DNA of 64,000 nt. It comes from an uncultured Pseudobutyrivibrio sp. GTDB lineage: Bacteria > Bacillota > Clostridia > Lachnospirales > Lachnospiraceae. The stretch lies in assembly GCA_900546435.1 (NCBI GenBank), contig URCQ01000002.1, positions 74,213-138,212 on the forward strand. The letters are read 5' to 3'. The notes under the pieces were generated by a model, which was given only the letters and a program-made list of their open reading frames with translations, was not told the origin of the DNA and searched no databases. This document shows positions 27,034 to 36,516 of the stretch, piece by piece. Both the position numbers and the translations under genes were made by a program. Numbering within the stretch: position 1 is the first letter of the stretch; the number at the start of each line of letters is the position of its first letter.

Positions 27034-27759
27034 CTATGGTAACATTTCATCTTCTATATTAGTTTCAACCTTCAACATGCGATATCCAATCCCTATGTGT
27101 GTCTGAATATAAGAATTTGAATCATTTCCCAGTTTTTTTCTCAAAGTTGCCATGAATACTCTAAGAGACGCAACATTGCTATCCCACGCACTTCCCCAAA
27201 TTTTCTGCGTTATATATTTGTGTGTAAGTACTTTTCCTGTATTTTTTGCAAGAATACATAACAATTTATATTCTATCGGCGTCAGCTTTAATTCTTCATC
27301 GTTTTTGTATGCACATCCTGCCACATAATCAATTTTAAGTTTTCCATTCGTGTATATTGAACTTTTGTTTATATTATTGTCTAGTTGAAGTAACGCAATT
27401 CTGCGTTGCATAACCCTGAGTCTTGCTAACAACTCTTCGACAGAAAATGGTTTTGTAAGATAATCATCTGCCCCCGCATCTAAAGCCTCTATTTTATCTT
27501 CATCTTCACTCCTTGCACTAATAACAATAATAGGCATATTTGACCATTCCCGAATCTTTTTTATAATTTCAACTCCATCCATATCAGGAAGCCCCAAATC
27601 CAAAAAAACAACGTCCGGATCATGCGTTGATGCCTGTATAATGGCTTCTTCTCCATTTTGTGCCAGCAAATATTTATAATCATGTGTTTTCAAGGTAGTT
27701 GCAATTAAATTTCTAATAGGAGAATCATCTTCGACTACAAGTATCTGAAACTTATTCAT
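27034..27759 (-). CDS. KdpE-like OmpR-family response regulator
   Basis: A 241-residue two-component regulator. The receiver has acidic residues E10-D12, phospho-acceptor D54 in VVFLDLGLPD and K in LTKPFS. The C-terminal winged helix is of OmpR type (LTPIEYKLLCILAKNTGKVL and SLRVFMATLRKKLGND). It overlaps the sensor kinase gene by 8 bases and ends the ktrB-ktrA operon. Its closest well-known relative is KdpE; the expected targets here are the potassium uptake genes. Confidence 0.92.
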   Translation of the reverse strand: MNKFQILVVEDDSPIRNLIATTLKTHDYKYLLAQNGEEAIIQASTHDPDVVFLDLGLPDMDGVEIIKKIREWSNMPIIVISARSEDEDKIEALDAGADDYLTKPFSVEELLARLRVMQRRIALLQLDNNINKSSIYTNGKLKIDYVAGCAYKNDEELKLTPIEYKLLCILAKNTGKVLTHKYITQKIWGSAWDSNVASLRVFMATLRKKLGNDSNSYIQTHIGIGYRMLKVETNIEDEMLP

Positions 27760-29734
27760 TTATTATCACCTCTCCTTTTTTCAAGTAAAAAGTAAATATA
27801 CAGCCACATGGAATATTGTCTTTTACTTCTATACTTCCACCATGTGCCTCTACTACAGATTTACACAATGCAAGTCCCAGACCCATGCTTCTCTTACTAT
27901 CAGCAATTTCATTTTGTCCCGTATAGAACATATCAAATACATGTTCCTTTATTGCATCATCCATTCCTGGTCCATTATCTGATATATTAACATAAACCAT
28001 GTCATTTTTATTGCCATACTCGATCTTAATAACGGAACCTGCCTGTGTATATTTTATTGCATTATTCACAATATTTATAACAACCTGTATAATCAACTTC
28101 GCATCGATATTGGCAATAATCAACTCCTCTGGTCGACAAACTTCTATATCATGCTCCACTTTGTTTCTATCAATGTGTTTTAGCGCCTCATCTATGACAT
28201 CATCCATAATCTCTATTGACTGATTCAATTTCATTTCACCATTTTCGATGCGAGTGACAGACAAAAGATTTTCTACAAGTTGTATCAACCATTCCGAATC
28301 GTCATATATATCCGAAAATATTTGTTTCCTTGTTTCATCATCTAACATTTCATAATGGTTACACAGGTTACATGCATTACCTGATATAGATGTAAGAGGT
28401 GTTCTTAAATCATGAGATATCGTACGCAAAAGGTTTGCTCTGAGCTTTTCCTTTCGTGCAATCATGGATGCCTCTTCTTTCGCTTTCGCATTATCAAGAT
28501 TTACGAGAGCCAATGCACATTCACCCAAAATTGATAACAAAACACTATATTCAAAAGAACTCAGCGGCTCACGTTCCACTAAAATTCCCAGGATTCCATA
28601 TACAATGTCATTGTTCCGAACTGCCAGATATAAGTGTTTGGCTTTTGAAAATTTTTTTGTTGTAGCACCTGCTCTCTTTTTATTTTTTAATACCCACTGC
28701 ACCACTTCATCTTCTGAATCATCCATATATATAGCACTGTTTCCATATACTTCTTTTTCATAAATATAACCTTTATCAATCCTTCCATTTTTAACGGGAT
28801 AAATAACGATATCTTTGTCCAATAATAGAATCACTTGGTTTGCCATTACTTGTAATACATCATCATACGTTCTACTTTTCTGTAGAAGTTGATTTGTGTC
28901 AAATAATACTTTTGTCCGGTAAGCATCACGCGCAGATTCTCTTGCGCTGTCTTTCAGGCGATATGCCAATGAGCCTGTGAGTAATGCTGCAAGCAGCATG
29001 ATAATAAACGTTACATAATATCCTGGTTCATATGCATGAAAGGTATATCTCGGCTCCGTAAAAATATAATTAAAAAGAAGTACACTACACAGCGAACTAA
29101 TTAAGCTGCAAAAATAACTTTTTGTTAAAACAGCATTAAGCAAAACCCCAAATATATATACCGTAATAATGTTAGCCTCTGTAAACCCGCTACGACTAAA
29201 ACACAATCCCAACACTGTCGTAACCAACAACAGTGTTATGGTAATTAAAATATCCTTTTTGGTTGGTCTCATATACTCCGTCAGTCTTATCTTTCGGTTT
29301 TCCTTTATGTCCATTTTTGAATCCGGAATAATATAGATGTCTACATGGGGCGCAATCATAATGAGTTGTTCTGTTAAAGTCTGCTTGTCCCAAAAATGAA
29401 ATTTTTTTGTGTTACTTCTTCCAATCACAATTTTTGTGACACCAGAGATTCTGGCAAATTCCGCTATCTGAAATGAGATATTTTCTCCAATAACAGTCGT
29501 AATTTCCGCTCCTTTATCCTCTGCATATCTTATGTTATTTTGTAATCTCACCCGATCCACCTCATTGAGTGAATTTTCTCTTACATTTGATACATATAAA
29601 GCTGTAAATTCTGCATGAAATGCATTTGCAAGATTTGCCGCTTCATCAATAATCCTTTTGTTAGAAGGCGACGATGACAGACATACCAGGATATGTTGCT
29701 GTTTTTCTCTTACTACACTATCATTTTGACTCAT
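27752..29734 (-). CDS. KdpD-like sensor histidine kinase lacking the KdpD N-terminal domain
   Basis: A 660-residue kinase. Residues 12-125 are a universal-stress-protein domain (HILVCLSSSPSNKRI, VTKIVIGRSNTKK). Then come four membrane helices of the DUF4118 type (residues 155-265), a GAF-like domain, and HisKA with H441 in ISHDLRTPLTS. The HATPase has N box INIVNNAIKYT, G1 DNGPGMDD and G2 GLGLALCKSVVEAHGG. The canonical KdpD starts with a further P-loop-containing sensor domain, which is absent here. It is probably the potassium or turgor sensor for the operon it belongs to. Confidence 0.92.
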   Translation of the reverse strand: MSQNDSVVREKQQHILVCLSSSPSNKRIIDEAANLANAFHAEFTALYVSNVRENSLNEVDRVRLQNNIRYAEDKGAEITTVIGENISFQIAEFARISGVTKIVIGRSNTKKFHFWDKQTLTEQLIMIAPHVDIYIIPDSKMDIKENRKIRLTEYMRPTKKDILITITLLLVTTVLGLCFSRSGFTEANIITVYIFGVLLNAVLTKSYFCSLISSLCSVLLFNYIFTEPRYTFHAYEPGYYVTFIIMLLAALLTGSLAYRLKDSARESARDAYRTKVLFDTNQLLQKSRTYDDVLQVMANQVILLLDKDIVIYPVKNGRIDKGYIYEKEVYGNSAIYMDDSEDEVVQWVLKNKKRAGATTKKFSKAKHLYLAVRNNDIVYGILGILVEREPLSSFEYSVLLSILGECALALVNLDNAKAKEEASMIARKEKLRANLLRTISHDLRTPLTSISGNACNLCNHYEMLDDETRKQIFSDIYDDSEWLIQLVENLLSVTRIENGEMKLNQSIEIMDDVIDEALKHIDRNKVEHDIEVCRPEELIIANIDAKLIIQVVINIVNNAIKYTQAGSVIKIEYGNKNDMVYVNISDNGPGMDDAIKEHVFDMFYTGQNEIADSKRSMGLGLALCKSVVEAHGGSIEVKDNIPCGCIFTFYLKKGEVIINE

Positions 29735-29757
29735 TCAATTTATGCTCCAGTTTTTTC

Positions 29758-30009
29758 TTACATCATACCACTTTTATCTATTAATATAATCTCAAAATTT
29801 ATATGATCCTTTCTAAACTTGTCAATTTCCTTATCAATCTCTTCAAGTGACATGTTTCCAGATAATCGAACGACCAATGGCTTCCTTTTTTCCGTTTCTT
29901 TTGTCATTCTTCTCTCATTTTCTAATAGAAAACGATCTACAGCCCTCATCACATAGTATCCAAAAACAAAGACTGCCGTAATTACCAATACTATTATGAT
30001 ATTTCCCAA
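29758..30009 (-). CDS. Small single-helix membrane protein in the K+ operon
   Basis: An 83-residue protein starting at TTG with GAGG 8 bases upstream. One N-terminal membrane helix (IIIVLVITAVFVFGYYVM) is followed by a basic linker and a small soluble domain (PLVVRLSGNMSLEEIDKEID and INFEIILIDKSG). I do not recognise the family. It sits 15 bases after ktrA and 23 bases before the kinase gene. A link to the Ktr channel or to the kinase, as a KdpF-like or sensor accessory peptide, is inferred from position only. Confidence 0.75.
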   Translation of the reverse strand: MGNIIIVLVITAVFVFGYYVMRAVDRFLLENERRMTKETEKRKPLVVRLSGNMSLEEIDKEIDKFRKDHINFEIILIDKSGMM

Positions 30010-30024
30010 TCAAATCGCCTCATT

Positions 30025-30672
30025 TCATATATGAAAACATTTTTGAATTGCTTTATGTTCGCCAACCACAAGAAGTGTTTGTCCTTCGTTCAAAATATCG
30101 TCTGGAGATATGGCCAATTTCATACTCCCCTTCTCCTTAATTGCCATAATATTAATCCCATATCTCTGTCTGATATCGACATCACGTATATTCTTTCCAA
30201 TCCAGGCATCTGGCAGTTTTACTTCGAAAATCGCATAATTATCATCTAGCTTAACATAGTCCAAAATGTAATTTGATGTGTACCTTATTGCTGTCCACTT
30301 TGCAATTTGTTTCTCCGGATTCACTACTTCATCCGCGCCATTTCGTAGGAGAAATTTTTCCTGAACTTCACGATTTGCCCTTGAAACAACCATCTTTCCC
30401 CCAAGTTCTTTTAAAAGCGATGTTGTTTCAAGAGAACTTTGAAAATCATTTCCAATAGTTTCAATACATACATCGTAGTTATTAATTCCTAAAGATTCCA
30501 AAAAGTTAGCATTCGTACTATCTCCTATCAACGCATTTGTTGCATATGGCAATGCCTCGTTTACTCTGCTCTCGTTCTTATCTATAGCCATGACTTGATG
30601 TCCCAATTCATGAATTTGTTTCACAATCAACATCCCAAAATGGCCAAGCCCTATTACCAATACTGATTTCAT
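30025..30672 (-). CDS. ktrA: KtrA/TrkA-type RCK regulatory subunit of K+ uptake
   Basis: A 215-residue cytoplasmic subunit. The Rossmann RCK_N domain starts with VLVIGLGHFGMLIVKQIHELG, the nucleotide (ATP/ADP or NAD) site. A C-terminal RCK_C domain follows from about residue 135 (FEVKLPDAWIGKNIRDVDIRQ), the region that binds c-di-AMP in related proteins. It lies 11 bases after the gene of its membrane partner KtrB. GGAGAG precedes the ATG. Confidence 0.92.
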   Translation of the reverse strand: MKSVLVIGLGHFGMLIVKQIHELGHQVMAIDKNESRVNEALPYATNALIGDSTNANFLESLGINNYDVCIETIGNDFQSSLETTSLLKELGGKMVVSRANREVQEKFLLRNGADEVVNPEKQIAKWTAIRYTSNYILDYVKLDDNYAIFEVKLPDAWIGKNIRDVDIRQRYGINIMAIKEKGSMKLAISPDDILNEGQTLLVVGEHKAIQKCFHI

Positions 30673-30683
30673 TTTTTCTCTCC

Positions 30684-32021
30684 TTATCCTACTGTAATGT
30701 TTTCTATTGGATACTTTAATGTACTTGTATCCTTATGCGAAAAAGCTGCATATATAATTGTCAAACCTCCCACACGTCCAAAAAACATAAGCAAAATCAA
30801 TATGATATGCGAGGTTTGTGAAAGGCTTGTCGTGATTCCAAGAGTAAGCCCTACTGTACCAATAGCTGAAAAGCTTTCAAACATACAATCCAATATCGGC
30901 AAGCTTTCAACCATACTGATGATAACAGCAGCTGACACTGCCAAAAACTGATACATAAACATAATGGTTGTTGCACATTTTACAATGGCATCATCTATTC
31001 TTCTTCCATAAAAATGTGCATTCTGCCTTCTTCGAAAGACTGCAATGGTATTTGCAAGTAAAACAGCAACCGTTGTTGTTTTCATTCCTCCTGCTGTAGA
31101 ACCCGGAGAACCACCTATTAACATTAGAATCATTGTAATCGTTTTCCCTGCATCAGACATTTGTGATAAATCTGCTGTATTAAATCCCGCCGTTCTTGGC
31201 GTTACAGCCTGAAAGATAGACATGCAAATACGTTTTTCCAAAGGATTGTCATAAAATTCTACAAAATAGAATAGAACCGCGGGTACAACAATCAATATGA
31301 TTGTCGTTACCAGAATTACTTTCGTCTGCATTGCATATTCCTTGAAGCATGTTTTCTTCGTTACAATATCTCGCCATGTAAGAAATCCCATTCCTCCCAG
31401 AATAATCAAAATACATATCACCATATTTAGATATGCATTTCCTGAAAATGTGGTTAAAGAACTAAACTTTCCTGTCTTATCTCCCATAAGATCAAATCCT
31501 GCATTGCAAAACGCAGATATAGAATGAAAGACGGATAGCCATATTCCTTTTCCCCCATATCGCGGTACGAATACTGGAAGTAACAATAATGCGCCTATCC
31601 CCTCAATTGCAAATGAAGTAACAAAAAGAAATCGTGTCAGCTTGACAACACCACCAACCTGTGGTGCTGCGAGTGCATTTTGCATGGTCTGACGTTGCAT
31701 TAAACTGATTTTTCTTCCTGCAATCATAGAAAGAAATGAAGCTACAGAGATAACTCCTAGTCCACCAACTTGTATCAGTATTAAAATCACTGTTTGTCCA
31801 AAATATGACCAATATGTAGCCGTATCATATACCACTAGTCCTGTAACACACACCGCAGATGTGGCTGTAAATAAAGCGTTTCCAAAGGAAGTAACCTCAC
31901 CTGTTTGCGACGAAATAGGCAACATCAATAGCATTGTTCCTAATAAAATTACCCCTACAAATCCTAATGTTATAATTTGAAAAGATGTTAACTTTTCTTT
32001 TATTCTTACAAGGTATGACAC
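30684..32021 (-). CDS. ktrB: KtrB/TrkH-type potassium transporter membrane subunit
   Basis: A 445-residue pore subunit with about eight to ten helices and four pore loops. Selectivity-filter glycines are visible in TSAVCVTGLVVYDT, SAFCNAGFD, TPRTAGFN and SAIGTVGLT. GGSPGSTAGGMKTTT is the family signature. The start is a GTG at 32021 with GGAGGA upstream. It is the first gene of a five-gene operon (ktrB, ktrA, small membrane protein, KdpD-like, KdpE-like). Confidence 0.93.
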   Translation of the reverse strand: MSYLVRIKEKLTSFQIITLGFVGVILLGTMLLMLPISSQTGEVTSFGNALFTATSAVCVTGLVVYDTATYWSYFGQTVILILIQVGGLGVISVASFLSMIAGRKISLMQRQTMQNALAAPQVGGVVKLTRFLFVTSFAIEGIGALLLLPVFVPRYGGKGIWLSVFHSISAFCNAGFDLMGDKTGKFSSLTTFSGNAYLNMVICILIILGGMGFLTWRDIVTKKTCFKEYAMQTKVILVTTIILIVVPAVLFYFVEFYDNPLEKRICMSIFQAVTPRTAGFNTADLSQMSDAGKTITMILMLIGGSPGSTAGGMKTTTVAVLLANTIAVFRRRQNAHFYGRRIDDAIVKCATTIMFMYQFLAVSAAVIISMVESLPILDCMFESFSAIGTVGLTLGITTSLSQTSHIILILLMFFGRVGGLTIIYAAFSHKDTSTLKYPIENITVG

Positions 32022-32124
32022 CTATGCTTCCTCCGTTCTTTCTTTTTCTATAAATATTTTACGTCATAAAAAATAATGTGCTATAAATTGTTTTTTTCTG
32101 ATATAAAGATTGTATAAAGATGAA

Positions 32125-32157
32125 AAAGTCCTCTGGTTTAACCCAGATGACTCTTTT
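32125..32157 (-). terminator. Terminator overlapping the methyltransferase stop
   Basis: GTCCTCTGG (32129-32137) pairs with CCAGATGAC (32143-32151) with one mismatch, and T-rich runs lie on both sides. The methyltransferase stop (32138-32140) is in the loop. It separates the trkAH-methyltransferase unit from the ktrBA operon. Confidence 0.75.
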
Positions 32158-32986
32158 TACATCTTAATATATCCACTGTGTGCGCCCCGGCGCCAAGCAG
32201 CTCCGGACGTTCACATGTTGACAAGTGATACTCGATAAATTTCGCAAACATCTCTTCCGACATAGCATTTAATTCCCTGCGCATATAGTCTGCAGGTCCA
32301 TCCGCAGAGATTGTCTGCACATGCTCCAGTCCTGCTGCATCACACAGTTCTTTCATATCTTCCAACCGTACATAGTCGTACAGGTCTTTTTCCGTGGAAT
32401 GACAATGGAAGTTATCGTCCAATCGTCCGTCTTCGATACACGCAATTGCATTCCCTTCTTTAAAACCATAGGTGAGCACACCATATTCGTTCATCAGATA
32501 TGCCACCAAAATATAACCACCTGGCTTTGTCACACGTTTTGCTTCCGTCAATGCCTGCAGCTTGTCCTCAAAGGAATACAGATGATACATAGGTCCAAAC
32601 AAAAGCGTCAGATCAAAGGTATCCTCGGCAAAGCGTTTTAGCTTTCTTGCATCGCCCTGATAAGCCTGCAGCAAAAATTCCTTGCCAGCCTCCTGACATT
32701 CTTTTTTCGCCACGTTCGCATTCTGCTTTAAACGTCCCAGATTATATTTCACATACTCCACAGCCGTCACATCATGGCCTTCTTTTGCCAGTTCTACTGC
32801 GTAACGCCCTGTTCCCGCACCGATATCCAGAATCCGTAATGTGGTATCCTTTGCGTTTTCGCCTTGCAAGGCTTCTATATACTTATGGATATATTGCATC
32901 GTGGTAATATACTCTACCTGCCCATGACGCCGCGTCAAACGTTTATCTTCGTTAAATTTGTTATAATGCGCTATTAATTCATTCAT
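32138..32986 (-). CDS. Class I SAM-dependent methyltransferase
   Basis: A methyltransferase of 282 residues if it starts at the ATG at 32986 (MNELIAHYNKFNEDKRL), which fits the usual N-terminus of this family. The frame is open to an ATG at 33025, which would overlap trkH by 19 bases. Neither start has a strong Shine-Dalgarno. Motif I is LRILDIGAGTGRYAVELA, motif II VTAVEYV and motif IV DLTLLFGPMYHL. It is a small-molecule or tRNA-type methyltransferase of unknown target. It follows trkH directly and ends at a terminator. Confidence 0.85.
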   Translation of the reverse strand: MNELIAHYNKFNEDKRLTRRHGQVEYITTMQYIHKYIEALQGENAKDTTLRILDIGAGTGRYAVELAKEGHDVTAVEYVKYNLGRLKQNANVAKKECQEAGKEFLLQAYQGDARKLKRFAEDTFDLTLLFGPMYHLYSFEDKLQALTEAKRVTKPGGYILVAYLMNEYGVLTYGFKEGNAIACIEDGRLDDNFHCHSTEKDLYDYVRLEDMKELCDAAGLEHVQTISADGPADYMRRELNAMSEEMFAKFIEYHLSTCERPELLGAGAHTVDILRCKKSHLG

Positions 32987-33006
32987 AAATATTCTATCGT
33001 TATGTT

Positions 33007-34464
33007 TTAGCCCAACTTCTTCCATGTATTTCTGGAAAGTAAAATCATAATTGGGAAAATTTCAAGTCGCCCTGCGAGCATGTCTACGATCAATACAATC
33101 TTAGACAACACACTAAAATTGTGATAATTACATGTTGGACCAACGCCATCAAGTCCCGGTCCGATATTGTTAAAGCAGGCAGCCACCGATGTCATCGTTG
33201 TTGTCAGGCTCTTTCCATCCAGACAGATGATAAGGAAGCTGACAATCGTGATCATAACATAGGCGATCAGATACGTATTCAAATTATCCAATACTTTTTC
33301 ACTGACAACCTGTCCATTATTTCTTACAACAAGAACCTTCTGCGGATTTAATGTCTTATGCAGATTTCGCTGTAGATTTTTAAACAACAGTAAAATTCGA
33401 CCGCATTTGAAACCACCACCTGTACTTCCTGCACTGGCTCCACAGAACATCAATATAATCAAAATTGCCTTTGAAAATGTTGGCCATAAATCAAAATCTG
33501 TCGTGGCAAATCCCGTCGTGGTAATAATCGTTGCCACCTGGAAAAAGACCTGCTGCACCGTCTCACCCAGACTGTGGAACATAGATCTTGTGTTAATGGA
33601 AATCAAAATCACACTAGAAAAAATAAGTCCGAGATACAGACGTAATTCTTCGTCTTTTAATACGTCCTTCACTTTTCCCAATAGCAGCATATAGTAGCAG
33701 GTAAAATTGACTCCAAACAATATCATAAAGACCGTACATACATTTTGAATATACACACTGTAACTTGCCATACTGTCGTTTTTAATACCAAATCCACCGG
33801 TTCCGGCAGTTCCATATGCCGTACATATTGCTTCAAATGGTGACATATCCCCAATCAATAAAAAGACAAAGCAAATCATGGTAAGTGCAATATATAGCAT
33901 ATAAAGAATCGTTGCCGTCTGACGCATACGTGGCACCAGCTTGCCTACATTTGGTCCCGGGCTTTCTGCTCGAAGCAGATGCATGGTAAAACCACTGCCT
34001 TTCTCACTTGCAGGGATAACCGCCAAAAGGAATACCATTACACCCATACCGCCAAGCCAATGTGTAAAGCTTCGCCAGTACAGCATTCCCTTAGACATGG
34101 CTTCTACATCTGTTAAAATAGAAGCCCCTGTCGTTGTAAATCCGGAAACTGTCTCAAAATATGCATCCACAAATGCTGGGATTTCACCAGAAATAAAAAA
34201 TGGCATACATCCCACAAAACTCATAATAAGCCATCCAAGTCCTGCACTGACAAGACCTTCTCTCGCATAAAAACGAATTTCTACTTTACGGCAAAGGAAA
34301 AGTACAACCATTCCCGCAATAATAGACCCAATAATTGATATAGCAAATGCCGTAGCTGCTACATCTTCTCCATTAATTATACTGATGATCCAGGCTGGTA
34401 ACATAAAAACAGCTTCTGTAATGACCACCAAGGACATAAAACGTCCTACCATTTTATAGTTCAT
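33007..34464 (-). CDS. trkH: TrkH family potassium uptake protein
   Basis: A 485-residue membrane transporter with four pore-loop repeats: SGFTTTGASIL, TAGTGGFG, TTTGFATTDF and NNIGPGLDGVG. GGASAGSTGGGFKCGR is the family signature loop. It imports potassium together with the TrkA protein encoded 27 bases upstream. It differs in sequence from the KtrB-type subunit encoded at 30684, so the cell has at least two Trk/Ktr systems here. Confidence 0.93.
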   Translation of the reverse strand: MNYKMVGRFMSLVVITEAVFMLPAWIISIINGEDVAATAFAISIIGSIIAGMVVLFLCRKVEIRFYAREGLVSAGLGWLIMSFVGCMPFFISGEIPAFVDAYFETVSGFTTTGASILTDVEAMSKGMLYWRSFTHWLGGMGVMVFLLAVIPASEKGSGFTMHLLRAESPGPNVGKLVPRMRQTATILYMLYIALTMICFVFLLIGDMSPFEAICTAYGTAGTGGFGIKNDSMASYSVYIQNVCTVFMILFGVNFTCYYMLLLGKVKDVLKDEELRLYLGLIFSSVILISINTRSMFHSLGETVQQVFFQVATIITTTGFATTDFDLWPTFSKAILIILMFCGASAGSTGGGFKCGRILLLFKNLQRNLHKTLNPQKVLVVRNNGQVVSEKVLDNLNTYLIAYVMITIVSFLIICLDGKSLTTTMTSVAACFNNIGPGLDGVGPTCNYHNFSVLSKIVLIVDMLAGRLEIFPIMILLSRNTWKKLG

Positions 34465-34491
34465 GACAAACCTCGTTATCTCTAATTTAAA

Positions 34492-35850
34492 TTATGCAAA
34501 CATATCATTCAGTGTATGAAGAACCACATCTCCATTGGTTACGACTACAACGGTATCGCCCACTTCCATGGTAGACTCACCATCTGGAATGATCGGTGTC
34601 TTGCCACGTGTGATACAGGCAATCAGCACATTCTTTCTTAACTGTAGATCCTTAAGCGGTATGCCACAGTTTTTCGTTTGATCGTCTATGCGGAATTCCA
34701 ATGCTTCCATCTGTCCTTCCGCAAAAGAGTGTACCGAAAGTGCAGCGCCAGTGGTACTCTCCATTGCACGCACATAACGTACAATCTGGTTACAGCATAA
34801 TTCTTTTGGACATACAACACTGCCCAGATTCAAGATATCCTGAATCATAGAATTCTCTGTATGATCCACTTTTGTTATCACCTGTTCAACATTACAATTC
34901 TGCGCATACAGTGAAATGATCATGTTCATCTCATCATAACTTGTCATGGTAACAAGTGCGTCACAGCGCTCCAAACCTTCACTCTCTAAGAAGGACTGGT
35001 TGCTGGCATCTCCCCAGATGACAGAAACATCCGGTAAATATTTTGCCAGTTCCACACAACGGTCTTTGTCTTTTTCAATCAAATGAACATCAATGCCGGC
35101 TTTTGCCAGATACTGTGCCAAATAAAAACTAACCTTACCACCACCACACAAAATAACGCGTTTTGCCTTATGCGTAATGATTCCTAAATTCTTCAATAAG
35201 TTGGTCAATTCCTTAGAAGCTGCTGTTACATAGATACGGTCGCCTTCCTGCAATATAAAATGACCATCCGGTGCACTTACAACGCCGTTTCTTCTTACAG
35301 CGCACACCAAGACCTTACTCTTTACAATCGAGTTTAAATCATTTAATGCGACATTACAAAGCTTTGTATCTTCTTTTATCTTTAATTCCACCATTTCTGC
35401 TCTACCATGAGCGAAGGTATCTCTACGCAGAAAGCCTGGATATTTTAATAATCGGTCAATCTCAAGAGCTGCCTGTCTTTCCGGATTTACCGTCATGGAC
35501 AATGCAAAGGTATCTCTCATTTTATAAATCTGCTCGCCATATTCCGGATTACGGATACGGGCAATCGTATGAATATCTGCATTCATACCATGTGCTGTCA
35601 TACAGCACAGCAAATTGAACTCATCTTTACCTGTTACTGCAATCAGAAGATCTGCCTTTTGAATATTTGCCTGTTCCAGCACTTCCATAGACGCACAGTT
35701 TCCCTGAACGCTCATGACATCAAATCGGTCGGAACAAACCTCCATGACCTGCTGATTATTATCAATCAGCGTAATTTCATAACCTTCTGCCAGTAATTTT
35801 TTTGTTAGCAGACACCCTACTTTTCCGGCGCCGGCAATGATAACTTTCAC
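34492..35850 (-). CDS. trkA: TrkA potassium uptake regulatory protein (two RCK pairs)
   Basis: A 452-residue soluble protein with duplicated RCK_N/RCK_C modules. The first Rossmann motif is VIIAGAGKVGCLLTKKL; the second is VILCGGGKVSFYLAQYL near residue 230. The full double length is typical of TrkA rather than KtrA. The start is GTG with GGAGGAG upstream. It is co-transcribed with trkH. Confidence 0.94.
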   Translation of the reverse strand: MKVIIAGAGKVGCLLTKKLLAEGYEITLIDNNQQVMEVCSDRFDVMSVQGNCASMEVLEQANIQKADLLIAVTGKDEFNLLCCMTAHGMNADIHTIARIRNPEYGEQIYKMRDTFALSMTVNPERQAALEIDRLLKYPGFLRRDTFAHGRAEMVELKIKEDTKLCNVALNDLNSIVKSKVLVCAVRRNGVVSAPDGHFILQEGDRIYVTAASKELTNLLKNLGIITHKAKRVILCGGGKVSFYLAQYLAKAGIDVHLIEKDKDRCVELAKYLPDVSVIWGDASNQSFLESEGLERCDALVTMTSYDEMNMIISLYAQNCNVEQVITKVDHTENSMIQDILNLGSVVCPKELCCNQIVRYVRAMESTTGAALSVHSFAEGQMEALEFRIDDQTKNCGIPLKDLQLRKNVLIACITRGKTPIIPDGESTMEVGDTVVVVTNGDVVLHTLNDMFA

Positions 35851-35895
35851 TTTTAACTCCTCCTACGAAACAAATTTCGCTCATACTCCAATATA

Positions 35896-35924
35896 GTTGT
35901 ATATCACTTGTTCCAAAAAGGCAA
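35896..35924 (-). promoter_or_regulatory. Promoter of the trkA-trkH unit
   Basis: On the minus strand TTGCCT (35919-35924) and TACAAC (35896-35901) are 17 bases apart. A small CGAAA/TTTCG hairpin (35866-35879) lies in the leader close to the Shine-Dalgarno. No ydaO-type riboswitch is recognisable. Confidence 0.45.
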
Positions 35925-36072
35925 CTGTTTTATTCATCTTTGCCGAAAACTATCCGAAATAACATACCAAAAGGTCATTTTTTGTATATATCTTCTTGGA
36001 AATATATTACGCTAACATTATAGAAATACTTTCTTTACACATTTAAAAGACAGTCTTCTCCATACAACTAGA

Positions 36073-36425
36073 GATTACTACCATGTACTTGAAAATCAAA
36101 TTACCGAAATCCGTAAAATCAAACATATCATATCCCTTTAATATGCCAAGGATCCATTCCTTTGGCATCTCCCTATGCCGAAGATGATTTATGTATCATT
36201 ATTGCAAATTTACTAGAAAATGCCATGGAGTACTGGCAGCAGGCATCCTCTCATTTGGCGGTAACATTAACTTTCCGCACCTACCAATCGCATTTGATCA
36301 TACATTGCGAAAATCCGATTCAAGAGCCTATTGATATTGAACGAGCTGCTTATATAGCTGGATTAAATGCTCTGCTTGCATCTTGGTATTTACTTCCAGC
36401 ACAGCAAGCCGCTCAACCAGATTGA
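36073..36425 (+). pseudogene. Remnant of a GHKL-type sensor histidine kinase
   Basis: One frame at 36073-36138 reads YYHVLENQITEIRKIKH, which is the dimerisation/phosphoacceptor segment of LytS/AgrC-type kinases, and then hits a stop. After a frame change the frame at 36162-36425 reads ASPYAEDDLCIIIANLLENAMEYW, the N box of the GHKL ATPase. The part between (including the HDIRNH-type core), the membrane domain and the end of the ATPase domain are missing. It is a dead gene. The rest of 35851-36516 holds only the trkA promoter and the leader of the next gene. Confidence 0.65.
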
Positions 36426-36516
36426 GGTATTATAATGCAAACGGATGTTGATTATGGTACAATGACATCAACTGTATCATTTTTATCACAGTAAAACATG
36501 TTCGGAGGTCATATAT

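Noticed and set aside
35851..36060. Possible c-di-AMP (ydaO) riboswitch before trkA
   Set aside because: Only a small hairpin is present; the conserved core is not recognisable.
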